Notes under the pieces: generated by a model | What the model saw: only the letters and a program-made list of their open reading frames with translations | Told to the model about the DNA's origin: nothing | Database searches by the model: none | Source of the DNA: Thiosocius sp963753845 | Lineage (GTDB): Bacteria; Pseudomonadota; Gammaproteobacteria; Chromatiales; Chromatiaceae | Assembly (NCBI GenBank): GCA_963753845.1 | Contig: CAVWEI010000017.1 | Coordinates: 62,001-126,000, forward strand | Reading direction: 5' to 3' | DNA length: 64,000 bases | Shown here: piece by piece, positions 8,301 to 17,286 of the stretch | How the letters are laid out: every line of letters begins with the position of its first letter | How positions within the stretch are numbered: the first letter of the stretch is position 1 | Made by a program: the position numbers and the translations under genes

Positions 8301-11300
8301 CAGGGACGGACCAGTGTCGCGGGAGGCAGGAAGCCGGGAGCGACCGGCGATCAGGAGAGCCGCGGTCGCAGCGATCTTGGCGCTTCGCTCCGCGCGATGT
8401 GGTTTGCCCCGGCACTTGCTATAGGCACGGGCTCCGCGCTGGCAGCGGGAAACCCGGCTTCACTCCTGCTGGCAGGTCCGTTCCTGCTCCTGTGGTTATC
8501 GTCCCCAGTGATCGCCTGGTGGATCAGTCAGCCGCTGGCCCGGCGCGAGGCCCGATTATCCGACGAACAGGTCCGTTTCCTCGGCCGAATCGCGCGCAAG
8601 ACCTGGGCATTCTTCGAAACCTTTGTCGGCCCGCAGGACAACTGGCTGCCGCCGGACAACTATCAGGAATACCAGGATACCGGGTTGGCTCATCGTACCT
8701 CGCCGACCAATATCGGGCTGGCGCTGCTGGCGAATCTGTCCGCCTATGACTTCGGCTATATCGCCGCCGGCCAGCTGATCGAACGCACCGGCAATACCCT
8801 GCAGACGATGGCGGGACTCGAGCGCCACCGGGGTCACTTCTACAACTGGTACGACACCCAGTCGCTGCGGCCAATGCATCCCGCATACGTTTCGACAGTC
8901 GACAGCGGCAACCTCGCGGGGCATCTGTTGACCTTGCGCCCGGGTCTGAGCGCGCTCCTCGATCGCCCGATTCTGGAGCCGCGTTGGTTGGACGGGCTGA
9001 GCGACACGCTCGATATATTGGTCAACGAGTCGGACGGTGATGCGCCGGCTTCGCCGGCCGAGCTCCGCGAGGCCTTGGAGGCCGCGCGCGAGCGGCCGCC
9101 GGTGACGCTCTCGGCAACGAGCAGCCTGCTTGACCGGCTGGTGCGATCCGCCGACGTTCTTGTCGCTGATATGGGCAATGTGAGCGCGAGTGAGGCGGGC
9201 TGGTGGGCAGGCGAGTTGGCCCGGCAATGCCAGGCGATGCGTGCCGAGCTGACGTTTCTCGCACCATGGGTCGGATCGGCGGCGGCGTCCGATGCGCTCG
9301 AAGATCTGCCAGCAATCGATGCGATCCCGACGCTACGTGCACTGGCCGGGTTCGATGTGACCTTGTCGACCGTCTTGGCCGACCGAGGGGAAGGACAGTC
9401 GACACCTGGGCAGCCTTCGCCGCAGGAAGATTTGCGCGACCAGGTCTTACTTGGCAGCGTGCGCGCGCAGGCGCGGATCGCGGCGATCCAGGGATTGGTT
9501 CTACAGGCCGGCGAACTCGCCGACATGGAGTACGATTTTCTGTACGACAAGCAATCGCGTCTGCTCAGTATCGGCTACAACGTCGAGGAGCGGCGTCGCG
9601 ACGCGAGCTACTACGATCTGCTGGCCTCGGAGGCCCGCCTGGGTGTTTTCGTTGGCATCGCCCAGGGACAACTGCCGGAGGAGAGCTGGTTCGCGCTTGG
9701 CCGCCTGCTGACCAGCGCTGGCGGCGGACCCATCCTGCTGTCGTGGAGCGGCTCGATGTTCGAGTACCTGATGCCGCAACTGGTCATGCCGACCTTTGAT
9801 CACACATTGCTGGATCAGACCGCCAAGGCGGCGGTGGCAAGGCAGATCGAGTATGGCCAGCAGCGCGATGTGCCATGGGGGATGTCTGAATCCGGCTACA
9901 ATACGGTGGACGCGCACCTCAACTATCAGTACCGCGCGTTCGGTGTGCCTGGTCTTGGACTCAAGCGCGGGCTGGTCGAGGATCTGGTTGTCGCGCCCTA
10001 TGCCTCGGCACTCGCGCTGATGGTTGCGCCGAAGCCAGCGTGCCTGAACCTGCAACGCCTGTCCGCCGTCGGGGCGGAGGGGCGATTCGGTCTGCATGAG
10101 GCGATCGATTACACGCCGGCCCGCCAGCGTCGCGGTGAAACCCACGCCATAGTGCTTTCCTACATGGCCCATCATCAAGGTATGAGCCTGCTGGCGCTGG
10201 CCTATCAACTGCTCGACCGGCCGATGCAGAAGCGATTCAGCGTTGACCCGCTGTTCCAGGCCACACAATTGCTTTTGCAGGAACGCGTTCCCAAGGCCTC
10301 CGCATTCTATGTGCATGCCGCGGAAGTCGGCGCTGCTCAGTCCGGCACGTTAAGCCCGCAAATGCCGATACGCGTGCTGAACACCCCCGACACGCCGATC
10401 CCCGAAGTTCAGTTGCTATCCAACGGCCGTTACCACGTGATGGTGACAAACGCCGGTGGTGGCTACAGCCGCTGGCACGATCTGGCCGTGACGCGCTGGC
10501 GCGAAGATGGCACCCGTGACCCCTGGGGCACCTTCTGTTACCTACGTGACGTGTCGACTGAAGGGCAGAACGGCATACCCTGGAGTGCGGCGCATCAGCC
10601 CACGTTGCGGCATGGTAAAGGCTACGAGGCGATCTTTTCCGAAGGCCGCGCGGAGTTTCGCCGTCACGATGGCGACTTCGATACCCATACCGAGATTGTT
10701 GTGTCGCCGGAAGACGACATCGAATTGCGACGGGTGCGCATCACCAACCGGTCCGCCGTGCGCCGCACACTCGAGGTCACGAGTTACGCGGAGGTGGTGC
10801 TTGCCTCCGCAGCCTCGGACAACCTGCATCCCGCATTCAGCAACCTGTTCGTGCAGACCGAGATCGTCGAGACGCAGCGCGCGATCCTGTGCACGCGTCG
10901 ACCGCGTTCGCGGGACGAGGCAGTGCCCTGGATGTTTCACCTGATGGCGGTGCACGATGCGCATTTGGACCGGGTTGCCTATGAGACCGACCGCGAGCGT
11001 TTTATCGGCCGTGACCGCAGCGCTGCGGCGCCGCGTGCGATGGATAGTGGTGTAGCGTTGTCCAACAGTCAGGGCTCGGTCCTGGATCCGGTGGTGGCGA
11101 TCAGCGGGCGGATCGCGCTCGAACCGGATGAGTCGGTCAGCGTGGACCTCGTCTACGGTATCGGCAACAGCCGCGACTCGGCCCTGGCTCTCGTCGAGAA
11201 ATACCAGGACCAGCGCCTTGCCGATCGTGTCTTTGAGCTGGCCTGGACCCACGCGCAGGTGGTGCTGGGCCAGATCAATGCCACGGAGGCCGACGCCCAA

Positions 11301-14288
11301 TTGTACGGACGCCTGGCCAACTCGATTATCTTCAGCAACGCGGCGCTGCGTGCGGACAGCAGCGTCCTGATGCGCAATCGGCGCGGCCAATCCGGCCTGT
11401 GGGGCTATGCTATCTCGGGCGACCTGCCGATCGTGCTGCTGCGCGTCGGCGATCTGGCCAATATCGAACTGGTACGGCAACTCATCCAGGCACACGCCTA
11501 TTGGCGCCTGAAAGGACTGGCGGTGGATCTGGTGATCTGGAACGAGGATCGTGCAGGTTACCGCCAGGTACTTCAGGATCAGATTCTGGGACTGGTCGCG
11601 GTGGGTCTCGAGACTAAATTGATGGATCGTCCTGGCGGTATCTTCGTGCGCTCGGCGGAACAGATTTCGGATGAAGACCGCACCCTGTTCCAAACGGTCG
11701 CCCGTGTCGTCCTCAGTGATAGTCGGGGGACCTTGGCTGAACAGGTGAACCGGCCTGCCGTGCCGCGCGTTCGCGTACCTCGCCTGGTCCCCGACCGATC
11801 CCTGCAGAAGGAAGCCGTTGTCGACTTCGAGCCAGCGCAGCGGGATCTGATATTGGCCAATGGTATTGGCGGGTTCACCCCGGACGGGCGCGAGTACGTG
11901 ATCACCACCACGCCGGGTCGGGTCACACCGGCACCCTGGGTAAATGTACTGGCCAATGCTCAGTTCGGCAGCGTCATCTCGGAGAGTGGCCAGGCCTATA
12001 CCTGGGGCGAGAACGCCCACGAGTTTCGTCTGACCCCATGGCACAACGACCCGGTGACCGATGTGAGCGGTGAGGCCTTTTACCTGCGCGACGAGCAAAG
12101 CGGCCGGTTTTGGTCGCCCACGCCGCTGCCCAGGCGTGGCGCGACACCCTATGTCAGCCGGCATGGCTTTGGTTACAGCGTGTTCGAGCACACCGAGGGG
12201 GGCATCCAATCTGAGCTCTGGGTCTATGTGGCGCTCGACGCCGCGGTCAAGTTTTGCGTGCTCAAGGTGCGCAACCTGTCCGGGCGGCCGCGCCGTCTTT
12301 CGGCAACCGGTTATGTGGAATGGGTGCTGGGTGACCTGCAGCCGCGATCGGCTATGCACGTGACAACGGAAGTCGACCCCTACAGCGGCGCGATCTATGC
12401 GCGCAACCCCTATAACACTGAGTTTCCCGACCGCGTCGCTTTCTTCGATGTGGACGATGCTGACCGGACCGTGAGCTGCGACCGCGTCGAATTCATCGGC
12501 CGCAACGGCAGCCTGGAGAATCCAGCGGCGATGGTACGCACCCATCTGTCCGGGCGGCTGGGCAGCGGTCTGGACCCCTGTGCCGCGATACAGGTTGGTT
12601 TCGATCTGGCCGATGGGCAGGAGCGCCAGATCATCTTCAGGCTCGGACTCGGAGGGATACCGGATGGCGATGACGCTCATCGCCTGGTGCATCGCATGCG
12701 CGGAGCCGAAATGGCGCGGCGGGTTCTGGAAGCGGTCTGGCAATACTGGAACCACACCCTGGGCGCGGTGCAGGTCGAGACACCCGACCAGTCGCTCAAT
12801 GTGCTGACCAATGGCTGGCTGCTCTACCAGACCCAGGCCTGCCGGCTGTGGGCGCGCAGCGGTTATTACCAATCCGGTGGCGCCTTCGGTTTCCGCGATC
12901 AGCTGCAGGACGCGATGGCGCTGGTGCATGCCGAGCCGCGGTTGTTGCGCGACCAGCTGCTGCTATGCGCCAGTCGCCAGTTCCTCGAGGGTGATGTCCA
13001 GCACTGGTGGCATCCGCCTTCCGGACGCGGCGTGCGCACGCATTGCTCCGATGATTATCTGTGGCTGGCGTTGGCGACCTGCCGCTATGTGCACAGTACC
13101 GGCGACACCGGGGTATTGGACGAAGCCGTCAGCTTTCTGGAAGGCCGTCCGCTCAATCCGGAGGACGACTCGTACTATGATCTGCCCGGCCATTCCGAGA
13201 CTGCGACGAGTCTGTACCAGCACTGCGTCCAGGCCATCCGGCATGGACTGGTGTTTGGCTCCCAGGGCCTGCCGCTGATTGGCTCGGGCGACTGGAATGA
13301 CGGCATGAACCGGGTCGGTATCGGGGGCAGGGGGGAAAGTGTGTGGCTGGGTTTCTTCCTGTACGAAGTGCTGCGTCAGTTCGGTGCCCTGGCCCGTCAG
13401 CGCGATGACACGATTGTCGCTGAGCTGTGTGCCACCGAAGGCAAGCGCCTGGGTGAGTGTCTCGAACAGAACGGCTGGGACGGCGCCTGGTATCGTCGCG
13501 CCTGGTTCGACGATGGCACGCCGCTCGGGTCGGCGGGCAACAGCGAATGCCGGATCGATTCGATTTCACAGAGCTGGGCCGTGCTGTCCGGGGCGGGCGG
13601 TGCGCAACGCGTGCGCACGGCGATGGACGCAGTGGATGCGCATCTGGTGCGCCGTGAGCATGCCCTGGTCCAGTTACTCGATCCGCCGTTCGACAAGTCC
13701 GACATGGATCCGGGTTACATCAAGGGCTACGTGCCGGGTGTGCGCGAGAACGGCGGGCAATACACGCATGGCGCGATCTGGGCGGCGATGGCATTCGCCG
13801 CACTGGGCGACAATCGCCGTGCCTGGGAACTCACCACGATGATCAATCCGGCCAATCACGCGAAGTCGGAACAGGCGATCGCCACCTACAAGGTCGAGCC
13901 CTATGTGATGGCTGCCGACGTTTACGCGGTCGCACCGCACACCGGACGCGGCGGCTGGACCTGGTATACAGGCTCAGCCGGTTGGATGTACCGTCTCATC
14001 CTCGAATCCCTGCTGGGCGTCCGACTGGAAACTGACAGGCTGCATATCGCGCCCTGCCTCCCGGCACATTGGGATGGCTTGAAGATCCACTACCGTTATC
14101 GCGAGACGGTCTATCACATTGCCATCCTGCAGACCCATGCCGGCGAGGATGAAGTCTGCGGTGTGACGAGCGTGGTGGTCGACGGTGTAGAGCAGGACGG
14201 CCAGGCGATTTGCTTGGTAGACGACCGCCAAGAACATAGCGTTGTGGTGGCAGTGCGGGTTGACGGGACGGCCGCGGTTCCGGGCTAA
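5394..14288 (+). CDS. ndvB: Cyclic beta-1,2-glucan synthase (GT84 + GH94)
   Basis: 2964 residues, GTG start at 5394 with GGGAGAG a few bases upstream. Layout: membrane helices at about 440-500; GT84 glycosyltransferase with TLDTDTQ (about 648-654, DxD) and RRYRWIRGDWQ (about 796-806); more helices at about 865-910 and 1000-1050; glycoamylase-like domain (about 1450-1640, GVPGLGLKRGLVEDLVVAPY); then two GH94-type beta-sandwich/catalytic regions with GSGDWNDGMNRVG near 2630. The family makes cyclic beta-1,2-glucan in the inner membrane from UDP-glucose by initiation, elongation, phosphorolysis and cyclisation. Products act in osmotic adaptation and host or surface interaction. Typical length is 2800-2900; the excess partly comes from a duplicated 17-residue linker repeat. 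Its stop overlaps the convergent regulator by 4 bp. Confidence 0.95.
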   Translation: MSSGWKATFARLFGRWHRISKQATSSPGGASSTPAAPFDDEPPLRAELFSTDQMEQHGVRLAASHHLMPGRAPDQLLARLAANEGVLAQTCDRLTTAVAAKHRVTPAGEWLLDNFYLVEEQIRTARRHLPKGYSRELPALAEGASAGLPRVYDIALENIAHGDGRVDPDSLSRFVAAYQTVKPLRLGELWAIPIMLRLALIENLRRVAVRIAAGGKDRDVAATWADRLTEVARHDSKSLILVIADMARSHPPMSTPFVSELARRLQGQGPALALPLTWIEQQLAESGQSIEKLVHSGNRQRAADQVSISNSIGSLRLLGTMDWRKFVEAMSLVEQTLRTDPAEAYAMMDFASRDRYRHVIEEVARAAGLPEETVASRAIELARTGADGATSDGRTGHVGYYLIDRGKAGLERGTGARRSFGSSLCHVASEYPLPPYLGSITLLTLFPAAWLLKAAHVGNMVDWALLPFGVLVLLAASQLALALVNWLATLFASPHPLPRMDFSTGIPAESRALVVIPTMLTSRHGVESLIESLEVRFLANRDTNLHFGLLTDFTDASEETLVEDAALLSLAREQIDALNAQYADGSNDVFFLFHRPRRWNPHDRIWMGYERKRGKLADLNLLLREKNSDGFSLIVGETAVLAGVKYVITLDTDTQLPRDAARQFVATMAHPLNRPVYDAVLQRVVAGYGILQPRMGASLPGIRQSRYARLYGGEPGIDPYTRAVSDVYQDLFHEGSFIGKGIYDVDAFEKALKGRFPDNRILSHDLLEGCYARAGLLSDVQLYEEYPARYGADVNRRYRWIRGDWQLAGWLLPWVPGPRGRRLKNPLSALSRWKLFDNLRRSLVPAALILLLVLGWTVTESAWLWTLAVLAVLLLPAVLVSLLDVIRKPADIRLEQHLAAVGRATGQRIIQVGFVLATLPHEAFYSLDAIGRTLGRLLFTKQRLLEWIPSAVQGRTSVAGGRKPGATAVQGRTSVAGGRKPGATGDQESRGRSDLGASLRAMWFAPALAIGTGSALAAGNPASLLLAGPFLLLWLSSPVIAWWISQPLARREARLSDEQVRFLGRIARKTWAFFETFVGPQDNWLPPDNYQEYQDTGLAHRTSPTNIGLALLANLSAYDFGYIAAGQLIERTGNTLQTMAGLERHRGHFYNWYDTQSLRPMHPAYVSTVDSGNLAGHLLTLRPGLSALLDRPILEPRWLDGLSDTLDILVNESDGDAPASPAELREALEAARERPPVTLSATSSLLDRLVRSADVLVADMGNVSASEAGWWAGELARQCQAMRAELTFLAPWVGSAAASDALEDLPAIDAIPTLRALAGFDVTLSTVLADRGEGQSTPGQPSPQEDLRDQVLLGSVRAQARIAAIQGLVLQAGELADMEYDFLYDKQSRLLSIGYNVEERRRDASYYDLLASEARLGVFVGIAQGQLPEESWFALGRLLTSAGGGPILLSWSGSMFEYLMPQLVMPTFDHTLLDQTAKAAVARQIEYGQQRDVPWGMSESGYNTVDAHLNYQYRAFGVPGLGLKRGLVEDLVVAPYASALALMVAPKPACLNLQRLSAVGAEGRFGLHEAIDYTPARQRRGETHAIVLSYMAHHQGMSLLALAYQLLDRPMQKRFSVDPLFQATQLLLQERVPKASAFYVHAAEVGAAQSGTLSPQMPIRVLNTPDTPIPEVQLLSNGRYHVMVTNAGGGYSRWHDLAVTRWREDGTRDPWGTFCYLRDVSTEGQNGIPWSAAHQPTLRHGKGYEAIFSEGRAEFRRHDGDFDTHTEIVVSPEDDIELRRVRITNRSAVRRTLEVTSYAEVVLASAASDNLHPAFSNLFVQTEIVETQRAILCTRRPRSRDEAVPWMFHLMAVHDAHLDRVAYETDRERFIGRDRSAAAPRAMDSGVALSNSQGSVLDPVVAISGRIALEPDESVSVDLVYGIGNSRDSALALVEKYQDQRLADRVFELAWTHAQVVLGQINATEADAQLYGRLANSIIFSNAALRADSSVLMRNRRGQSGLWGYAISGDLPIVLLRVGDLANIELVRQLIQAHAYWRLKGLAVDLVIWNEDRAGYRQVLQDQILGLVAVGLETKLMDRPGGIFVRSAEQISDEDRTLFQTVARVVLSDSRGTLAEQVNRPAVPRVRVPRLVPDRSLQKEAVVDFEPAQRDLILANGIGGFTPDGREYVITTTPGRVTPAPWVNVLANAQFGSVISESGQAYTWGENAHEFRLTPWHNDPVTDVSGEAFYLRDEQSGRFWSPTPLPRRGATPYVSRHGFGYSVFEHTEGGIQSELWVYVALDAAVKFCVLKVRNLSGRPRRLSATGYVEWVLGDLQPRSAMHVTTEVDPYSGAIYARNPYNTEFPDRVAFFDVDDADRTVSCDRVEFIGRNGSLENPAAMVRTHLSGRLGSGLDPCAAIQVGFDLADGQERQIIFRLGLGGIPDGDDAHRLVHRMRGAEMARRVLEAVWQYWNHTLGAVQVETPDQSLNVLTNGWLLYQTQACRLWARSGYYQSGGAFGFRDQLQDAMALVHAEPRLLRDQLLLCASRQFLEGDVQHWWHPPSGRGVRTHCSDDYLWLALATCRYVHSTGDTGVLDEAVSFLEGRPLNPEDDSYYDLPGHSETATSLYQHCVQAIRHGLVFGSQGLPLIGSGDWNDGMNRVGIGGRGESVWLGFFLYEVLRQFGALARQRDDTIVAELCATEGKRLGECLEQNGWDGAWYRRAWFDDGTPLGSAGNSECRIDSISQSWAVLSGAGGAQRVRTAMDAVDAHLVRREHALVQLLDPPFDKSDMDPGYIKGYVPGVRENGGQYTHGAIWAAMAFAALGDNRRAWELTTMINPANHAKSEQAIATYKVEPYVMAADVYAVAPHTGRGGWTWYTGSAGWMYRLILESLLGVRLETDRLHIAPCLPAHWDGLKIHYRYRETVYHIAILQTHAGEDEVCGVTSVVVDGVEQDGQAICLVDDRQEHSVVVAVRVDGTAAVPG
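8244..8345 (+). repeat. In-frame 51-bp tandem duplication inside ndvB
   Basis: Two perfect copies of a 51-bp unit (8244-8294, 8295-8345) encode the 17-residue repeat AVQGRTSVAGGRKPGAT twice. It lies in the linker after the second membrane block (residues about 951-984), between the GT84 and glycoamylase-like parts. The composition is unlike the rest of the protein and suggests an inserted intergenic repeat that kept the frame open. Confidence 0.9.
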
Positions 14289-14989
14289 CCCATGATCCTG
14301 GCGTAGGTTGCGGTGTCGGCCGCATAACACCCGCAGGATGCCGCTTCCAGCCCGCTACGGTTGAGAACCGTGATATCGCCGCGGCGGTAGCTGATCAACT
14401 TGCGACTTTGCAGGGCACCGGCGGCCTTGGTGACGCCGACGCGTCGCACGCCCAGCATGAATGCGAGAAATTCATGGGTGACGTGAAATTCGTCCGAACG
14501 TGCCCGGTCTTGGGTCATCAGCAACCAGCGGGCCAAGCGTTGCTCGACGAGATGAAAGTGGGTGCAGGCCGCTGTCTGGGCGATCTGGCTCATCAGCACA
14601 AATAGATAGCGCTTCATGCTGCGTGTAAGCGCTGGGCTCTGCTCCAACTCGCGGCCGAAGGGTGCCTTGTTCATACGCAGCGCCGTGCCTGCGCCCTGCA
14701 CCAGGGCGCGCAGGGGAGCGATATCCACGCCGAGAATCAGTGAGATCCCGAGCATGCCCTCGTGGCCGACCAGTCCCACCTCGAGGGTAGTGCCGTTATC
14801 GGCGGCGGTTGTAAGGGAAACGAAACTGTCGGTGGGGAAGTAAACATGGCGAATGCGTTCACCGGGCTCGACGAGGATCTCACCCATCGGCAGGTCGATC
14901 GACTCACAGCCTGCCACGATGCGCTGGCGTTCTTTACGCGGCAGGTTGGCGAGCAGCCGATTGCCGACAGAAGCTGGAGTGGGTGGCAT
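14285..14989 (-). CDS. Crp/Fnr family transcription regulator 1
   Basis: 234 residues; ATG at 14989 chosen because AGGAGAG lies 7 bases upstream; the open frame extends further but without family similarity. N-terminal cyclic-nucleotide-binding-like domain (residues about 15-120; HVYFPTDSFVSL, EVGLVGHEGMLG) and a C-terminal winged helix (about 165-225; FLAFMLGVRRVGVTKAAGAL). No Fnr-type cysteine cluster is seen. This subgroup is common in proteobacteria and its ligand is mostly unknown. Convergent with ndvB, stops overlapping by 4 bp. Palindromic site 2 lies 247 bp upstream, compatible with autoregulation. A paralogue is at 16389-17111. Confidence 0.85.
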   Translation of the reverse strand: MPPTPASVGNRLLANLPRKERQRIVAGCESIDLPMGEILVEPGERIRHVYFPTDSFVSLTTAADNGTTLEVGLVGHEGMLGISLILGVDIAPLRALVQGAGTALRMNKAPFGRELEQSPALTRSMKRYLFVLMSQIAQTAACTHFHLVEQRLARWLLMTQDRARSDEFHVTHEFLAFMLGVRRVGVTKAAGALQSRKLISYRRGDITVLNRSGLEAASCGCYAADTATYARIMG

Positions 14990-15474
14990 GTGCGCTCTCC
15001 TGGTGGCAGTGAAATCCGGTAAACGGCACCAGCGAGGGAATCGATGCAATGCCGACCGCCAGCGAATGATCTGGCCGGCATGGCCAATCCTCACTATGCG
15101 GAGAAATCCGATGATGGTCTGCGCGGTAGCGTACATAGCCGGCCTGCAGTAGGAACAAGCGAGTTGGGCGCGGTCGGCAAGCACCGGTGGTCCGGTCTCA
15201 CCTGCGACAGCGGAAGCCCCTTCGAACGGCGTGTATGTACGCCAGCGTAAAGCACACGACGCAGGGTGACCGAAGGCAAAAATCAAATTACCTGAATTTT
15301 GCCTCCATCTCTTAACAACGACCTCAGAAGGACTGACCGGCAATCGGGCCATGGCAATTGGGCCGATAAACCGGTCAGTTGACTACTACGCACGGCATTA
15401 GAAAGGGTGTAAGCCGGATGCGGGGCAATTGGACATGGGAACGCACCTGGCGGGTTGTGTCCCTCAGGCCTGGA
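14990..15474. other. Leader/intergenic region of regulator 1
   Basis: 485 bp without a convincing gene. It carries palindromic site 2 at 15236. The remainder shows no recognisable repeat or RNA gene. Confidence 0.4.
15236..15251. promoter_or_regulatory. Palindromic site 2 (TGTACGCCAGCGTAAA)
   Basis: Imperfect version of the CGCTAGCG-centred palindrome, upstream of Crp/Fnr-like regulator 1. Shares TGTACGCYAGCG with site 1. Confidence 0.4.
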
Positions 15475-16119
15475 TCACCACTGACGACCACCCATACCTG
15501 GCCAACCCGATGAGCCGCCCATCATGTTCGGCCAGCCCTGGTTGCCGCCCATTCCCGGCCAACCCTGCGAGCCACCCATCATATTCGGCCAACCCTGATT
15601 TCCACCCATTCCCGGCCACCCCTGCGAGCCGCCCATCATGTTCGGCCAACCCTGATTGCCTGGGTATCCCTGATAACCGGAGTAGCCCTGGTAGCCCTGA
15701 TTGCCGGGATAACCCTGGTAACCTTGATTGCCAGGATATCCCGGGTAACCACCGGCCAGGCTCGGATCGCCCTGATAACCACCGGCCAGGCTCGGATCGC
15801 CCTGGTAACCACCTGGCGTGCCTGCATAGCCCTGTGGGTTGGCCATCATGCGCGGGTCTGCCTGGGGAGCGCCAGTGGCACCCGAATACCCCGGGGGGGT
15901 GGCTGCTGTTCGCGGGTCGCGTTGATCCCGGACGCCGCCTGGTGTGCCCGCATAAGCCTGGGGCCTGCCCTGCGCCATTGGCATCATGCCTGGCCTACCT
16001 TGGCTACCACCGGCATCACGCATGTTGGGGCCGGCGGGCACCGCTGCTTCCTGCGCCATTACGAGCGGTGTGGATGCGGCGCACGCAATGATCGCGGCAG
16101 CAAGTATTGTTTTGTGCAT
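15475..16119 (-). CDS. Secreted Gly/Gln/Pro-rich repeat protein
   Basis: 214 residues from ATG 16119 (AGGAAAA upstream). Signal peptide MHKTILAAAIIACAASTPLV with cleavage near MAQ-EA. The mature protein is low-complexity: AGTPGGYQGDPSLAGG and YPGNQGYQGY repeats, then three units of roughly GNQGWPNMMGGSQGWPGMG. No cysteine in the mature part, no catalytic motif. Composition resembles structural or adhesive envelope proteins; function unknown. It lies between two Crp/Fnr-like genes transcribed in the same direction and has the best palindrome (site 3) 195 bp upstream. The DNA is repetitive, so copy number may vary between strains. Confidence 0.75.
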   Translation of the reverse strand: MHKTILAAAIIACAASTPLVMAQEAAVPAGPNMRDAGGSQGRPGMMPMAQGRPQAYAGTPGGVRDQRDPRTAATPPGYSGATGAPQADPRMMANPQGYAGTPGGYQGDPSLAGGYQGDPSLAGGYPGYPGNQGYQGYPGNQGYQGYSGYQGYPGNQGWPNMMGGSQGWPGMGGNQGWPNMMGGSQGWPGMGGNQGWPNMMGGSSGWPGMGGRQW

Positions 16120-16312
16120 AGTGTTTTCCTGTAATTTGGTGGCTTCGTCCGGAGAAGTCGAGCCAAGCTCGGCGCCCAGCGGAGAAAGGATGGCGCAACA
16201 GCCAAGACTGCCAGCGCCCTTCCTTGGTTTCGTGGCGGGCTCCAGTATTTGCTGGTGCAGTGCACGTGACCAAGTACAGCTCAATTTTCTACCCGCATCC
16301 TCACGCACTGTC

Positions 16313-16328
16313 TGTGCGCTAGCGCACA
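16313..16328. promoter_or_regulatory. Palindromic site 3 (TGTGCGCTAGCGCACA), perfect
   Basis: Perfect 16-bp inverted repeat upstream of the Gly-rich secreted protein gene. Best representative of the four-site family; probable operator for one of the neighbouring Crp/Fnr-like regulators (inference). Confidence 0.6.
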
Positions 16329-16388
16329 CAACACTGTTGAACGACTCGAAAAGGCCTAAGTGCCCTGATCGGCATGTTCAGTGAAAGG

Positions 16389-17111
16389 TCACTCCGGGAG
16401 CAGGCGGTCGAACTCTTTCTTCACGACCTGGTAGCACTCGCACACGCGAGCCTCAAGGCCTGGACGGTCCAGAACGATGATCTTGCCTCGGCTGTAGTGG
16501 ATCAACCCGGCACGCTGTAGGTTACCTGCTGACTCGGTGACGCCCTCGCGGCGCACCCCCAGCATGTTTGCGATCAGTTCCTGGGTCATGATCAACTCGT
16601 TCGTGGGCAGACGGTCCAGGCTCAGCAAAAGCCAGCGGCACAATTGCTGGTCCACCGAATGATGCCGGTTGCAGACCGCCGTCTGCGCCATCTGCGTCAG
16701 CAACGCCTGGGTGTAGCGCAACAACAAGAGCTGCATTGGGCCGGCCCGGAAAAAGGCGTCTTTGAGCAATTGCCCCTTGAGGCGGTAGGCATGGCCTGCG
16801 CTCTGCACAACGGCCCGACTGGTCGTGGTTTCGCCGCCCATGAAAACCGAGATGCCGACGATGCCTTCGTTGCCAACTACCGCGATCTCGGCTGATGCGC
16901 CATCCTCCATCACGTAAAGCAGGGACACGATGCAGGTGGTGGGGAAATAGACGTGGCGCATCGGCATGCCGGGCTCGCAGACAGCGTCGCCCAGTGGCAT
17001 TGGGACCAGTTCCAGCTGCGGGAAAAGGCGCGCTTTCTCCTCGTCAGGCAAGGCAGCGAGCAGATGATTTTGTCGGGGATCAGGCTGGTAGGGGAGATTG
17101 AGACTGGTCAT
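16389..17111 (-). CDS. Crp/Fnr family transcription regulator 2
   Basis: 240 residues, ATG 17111 with AGGAAG upstream. Same architecture as regulator 1: sensor domain (MRHVYFPTTCIVSLLYVM, EIAVVGNEGIVGISVFMGGE) and winged helix (LIANMLGVRREGVTESAGNL, residues about 180-200). The recognition helix differs from paralogue 1 at only a few positions (RREGVTESA versus RRVGVTKAA), so both may bind similar DNA. Palindromic site 4 lies 176 bp upstream. No Fnr cysteines. Ligand not predictable. Confidence 0.85.
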   Translation of the reverse strand: MTSLNLPYQPDPRQNHLLAALPDEEKARLFPQLELVPMPLGDAVCEPGMPMRHVYFPTTCIVSLLYVMEDGASAEIAVVGNEGIVGISVFMGGETTTSRAVVQSAGHAYRLKGQLLKDAFFRAGPMQLLLLRYTQALLTQMAQTAVCNRHHSVDQQLCRWLLLSLDRLPTNELIMTQELIANMLGVRREGVTESAGNLQRAGLIHYSRGKIIVLDRPGLEARVCECYQVVKKEFDRLLPE

Positions 17112-17286
17112 CAGTGAACTTCCTACTCTCTCGGCCAGCCGTGAGCCGCGGCGATGATACTTGCTGCCGGCATCCCCTGCAGGCACCTGCGCGGTATGCC
17201 TCAACACGATTCTAGCCCCATCCTGAAGCGCGGAGAAGCAACAGCGGTTCTGGCTCGATACGAGGGGGCTGCCGGGCAGTGGGCAA

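Noticed and set aside
10542..12929. 795-codon open frame antisense to ndvB
   Set aside because: It mirrors the GC-rich codon structure of ndvB, has no family motif or ribosome-binding site, and the plus-strand gene is unambiguous.
15429..16091. 220-codon plus-strand Pro/Ser/Cys-rich frame
   Set aside because: Reverse complement of the Gly-rich repeat gene, which has a signal peptide and ribosome-binding site on the other strand.
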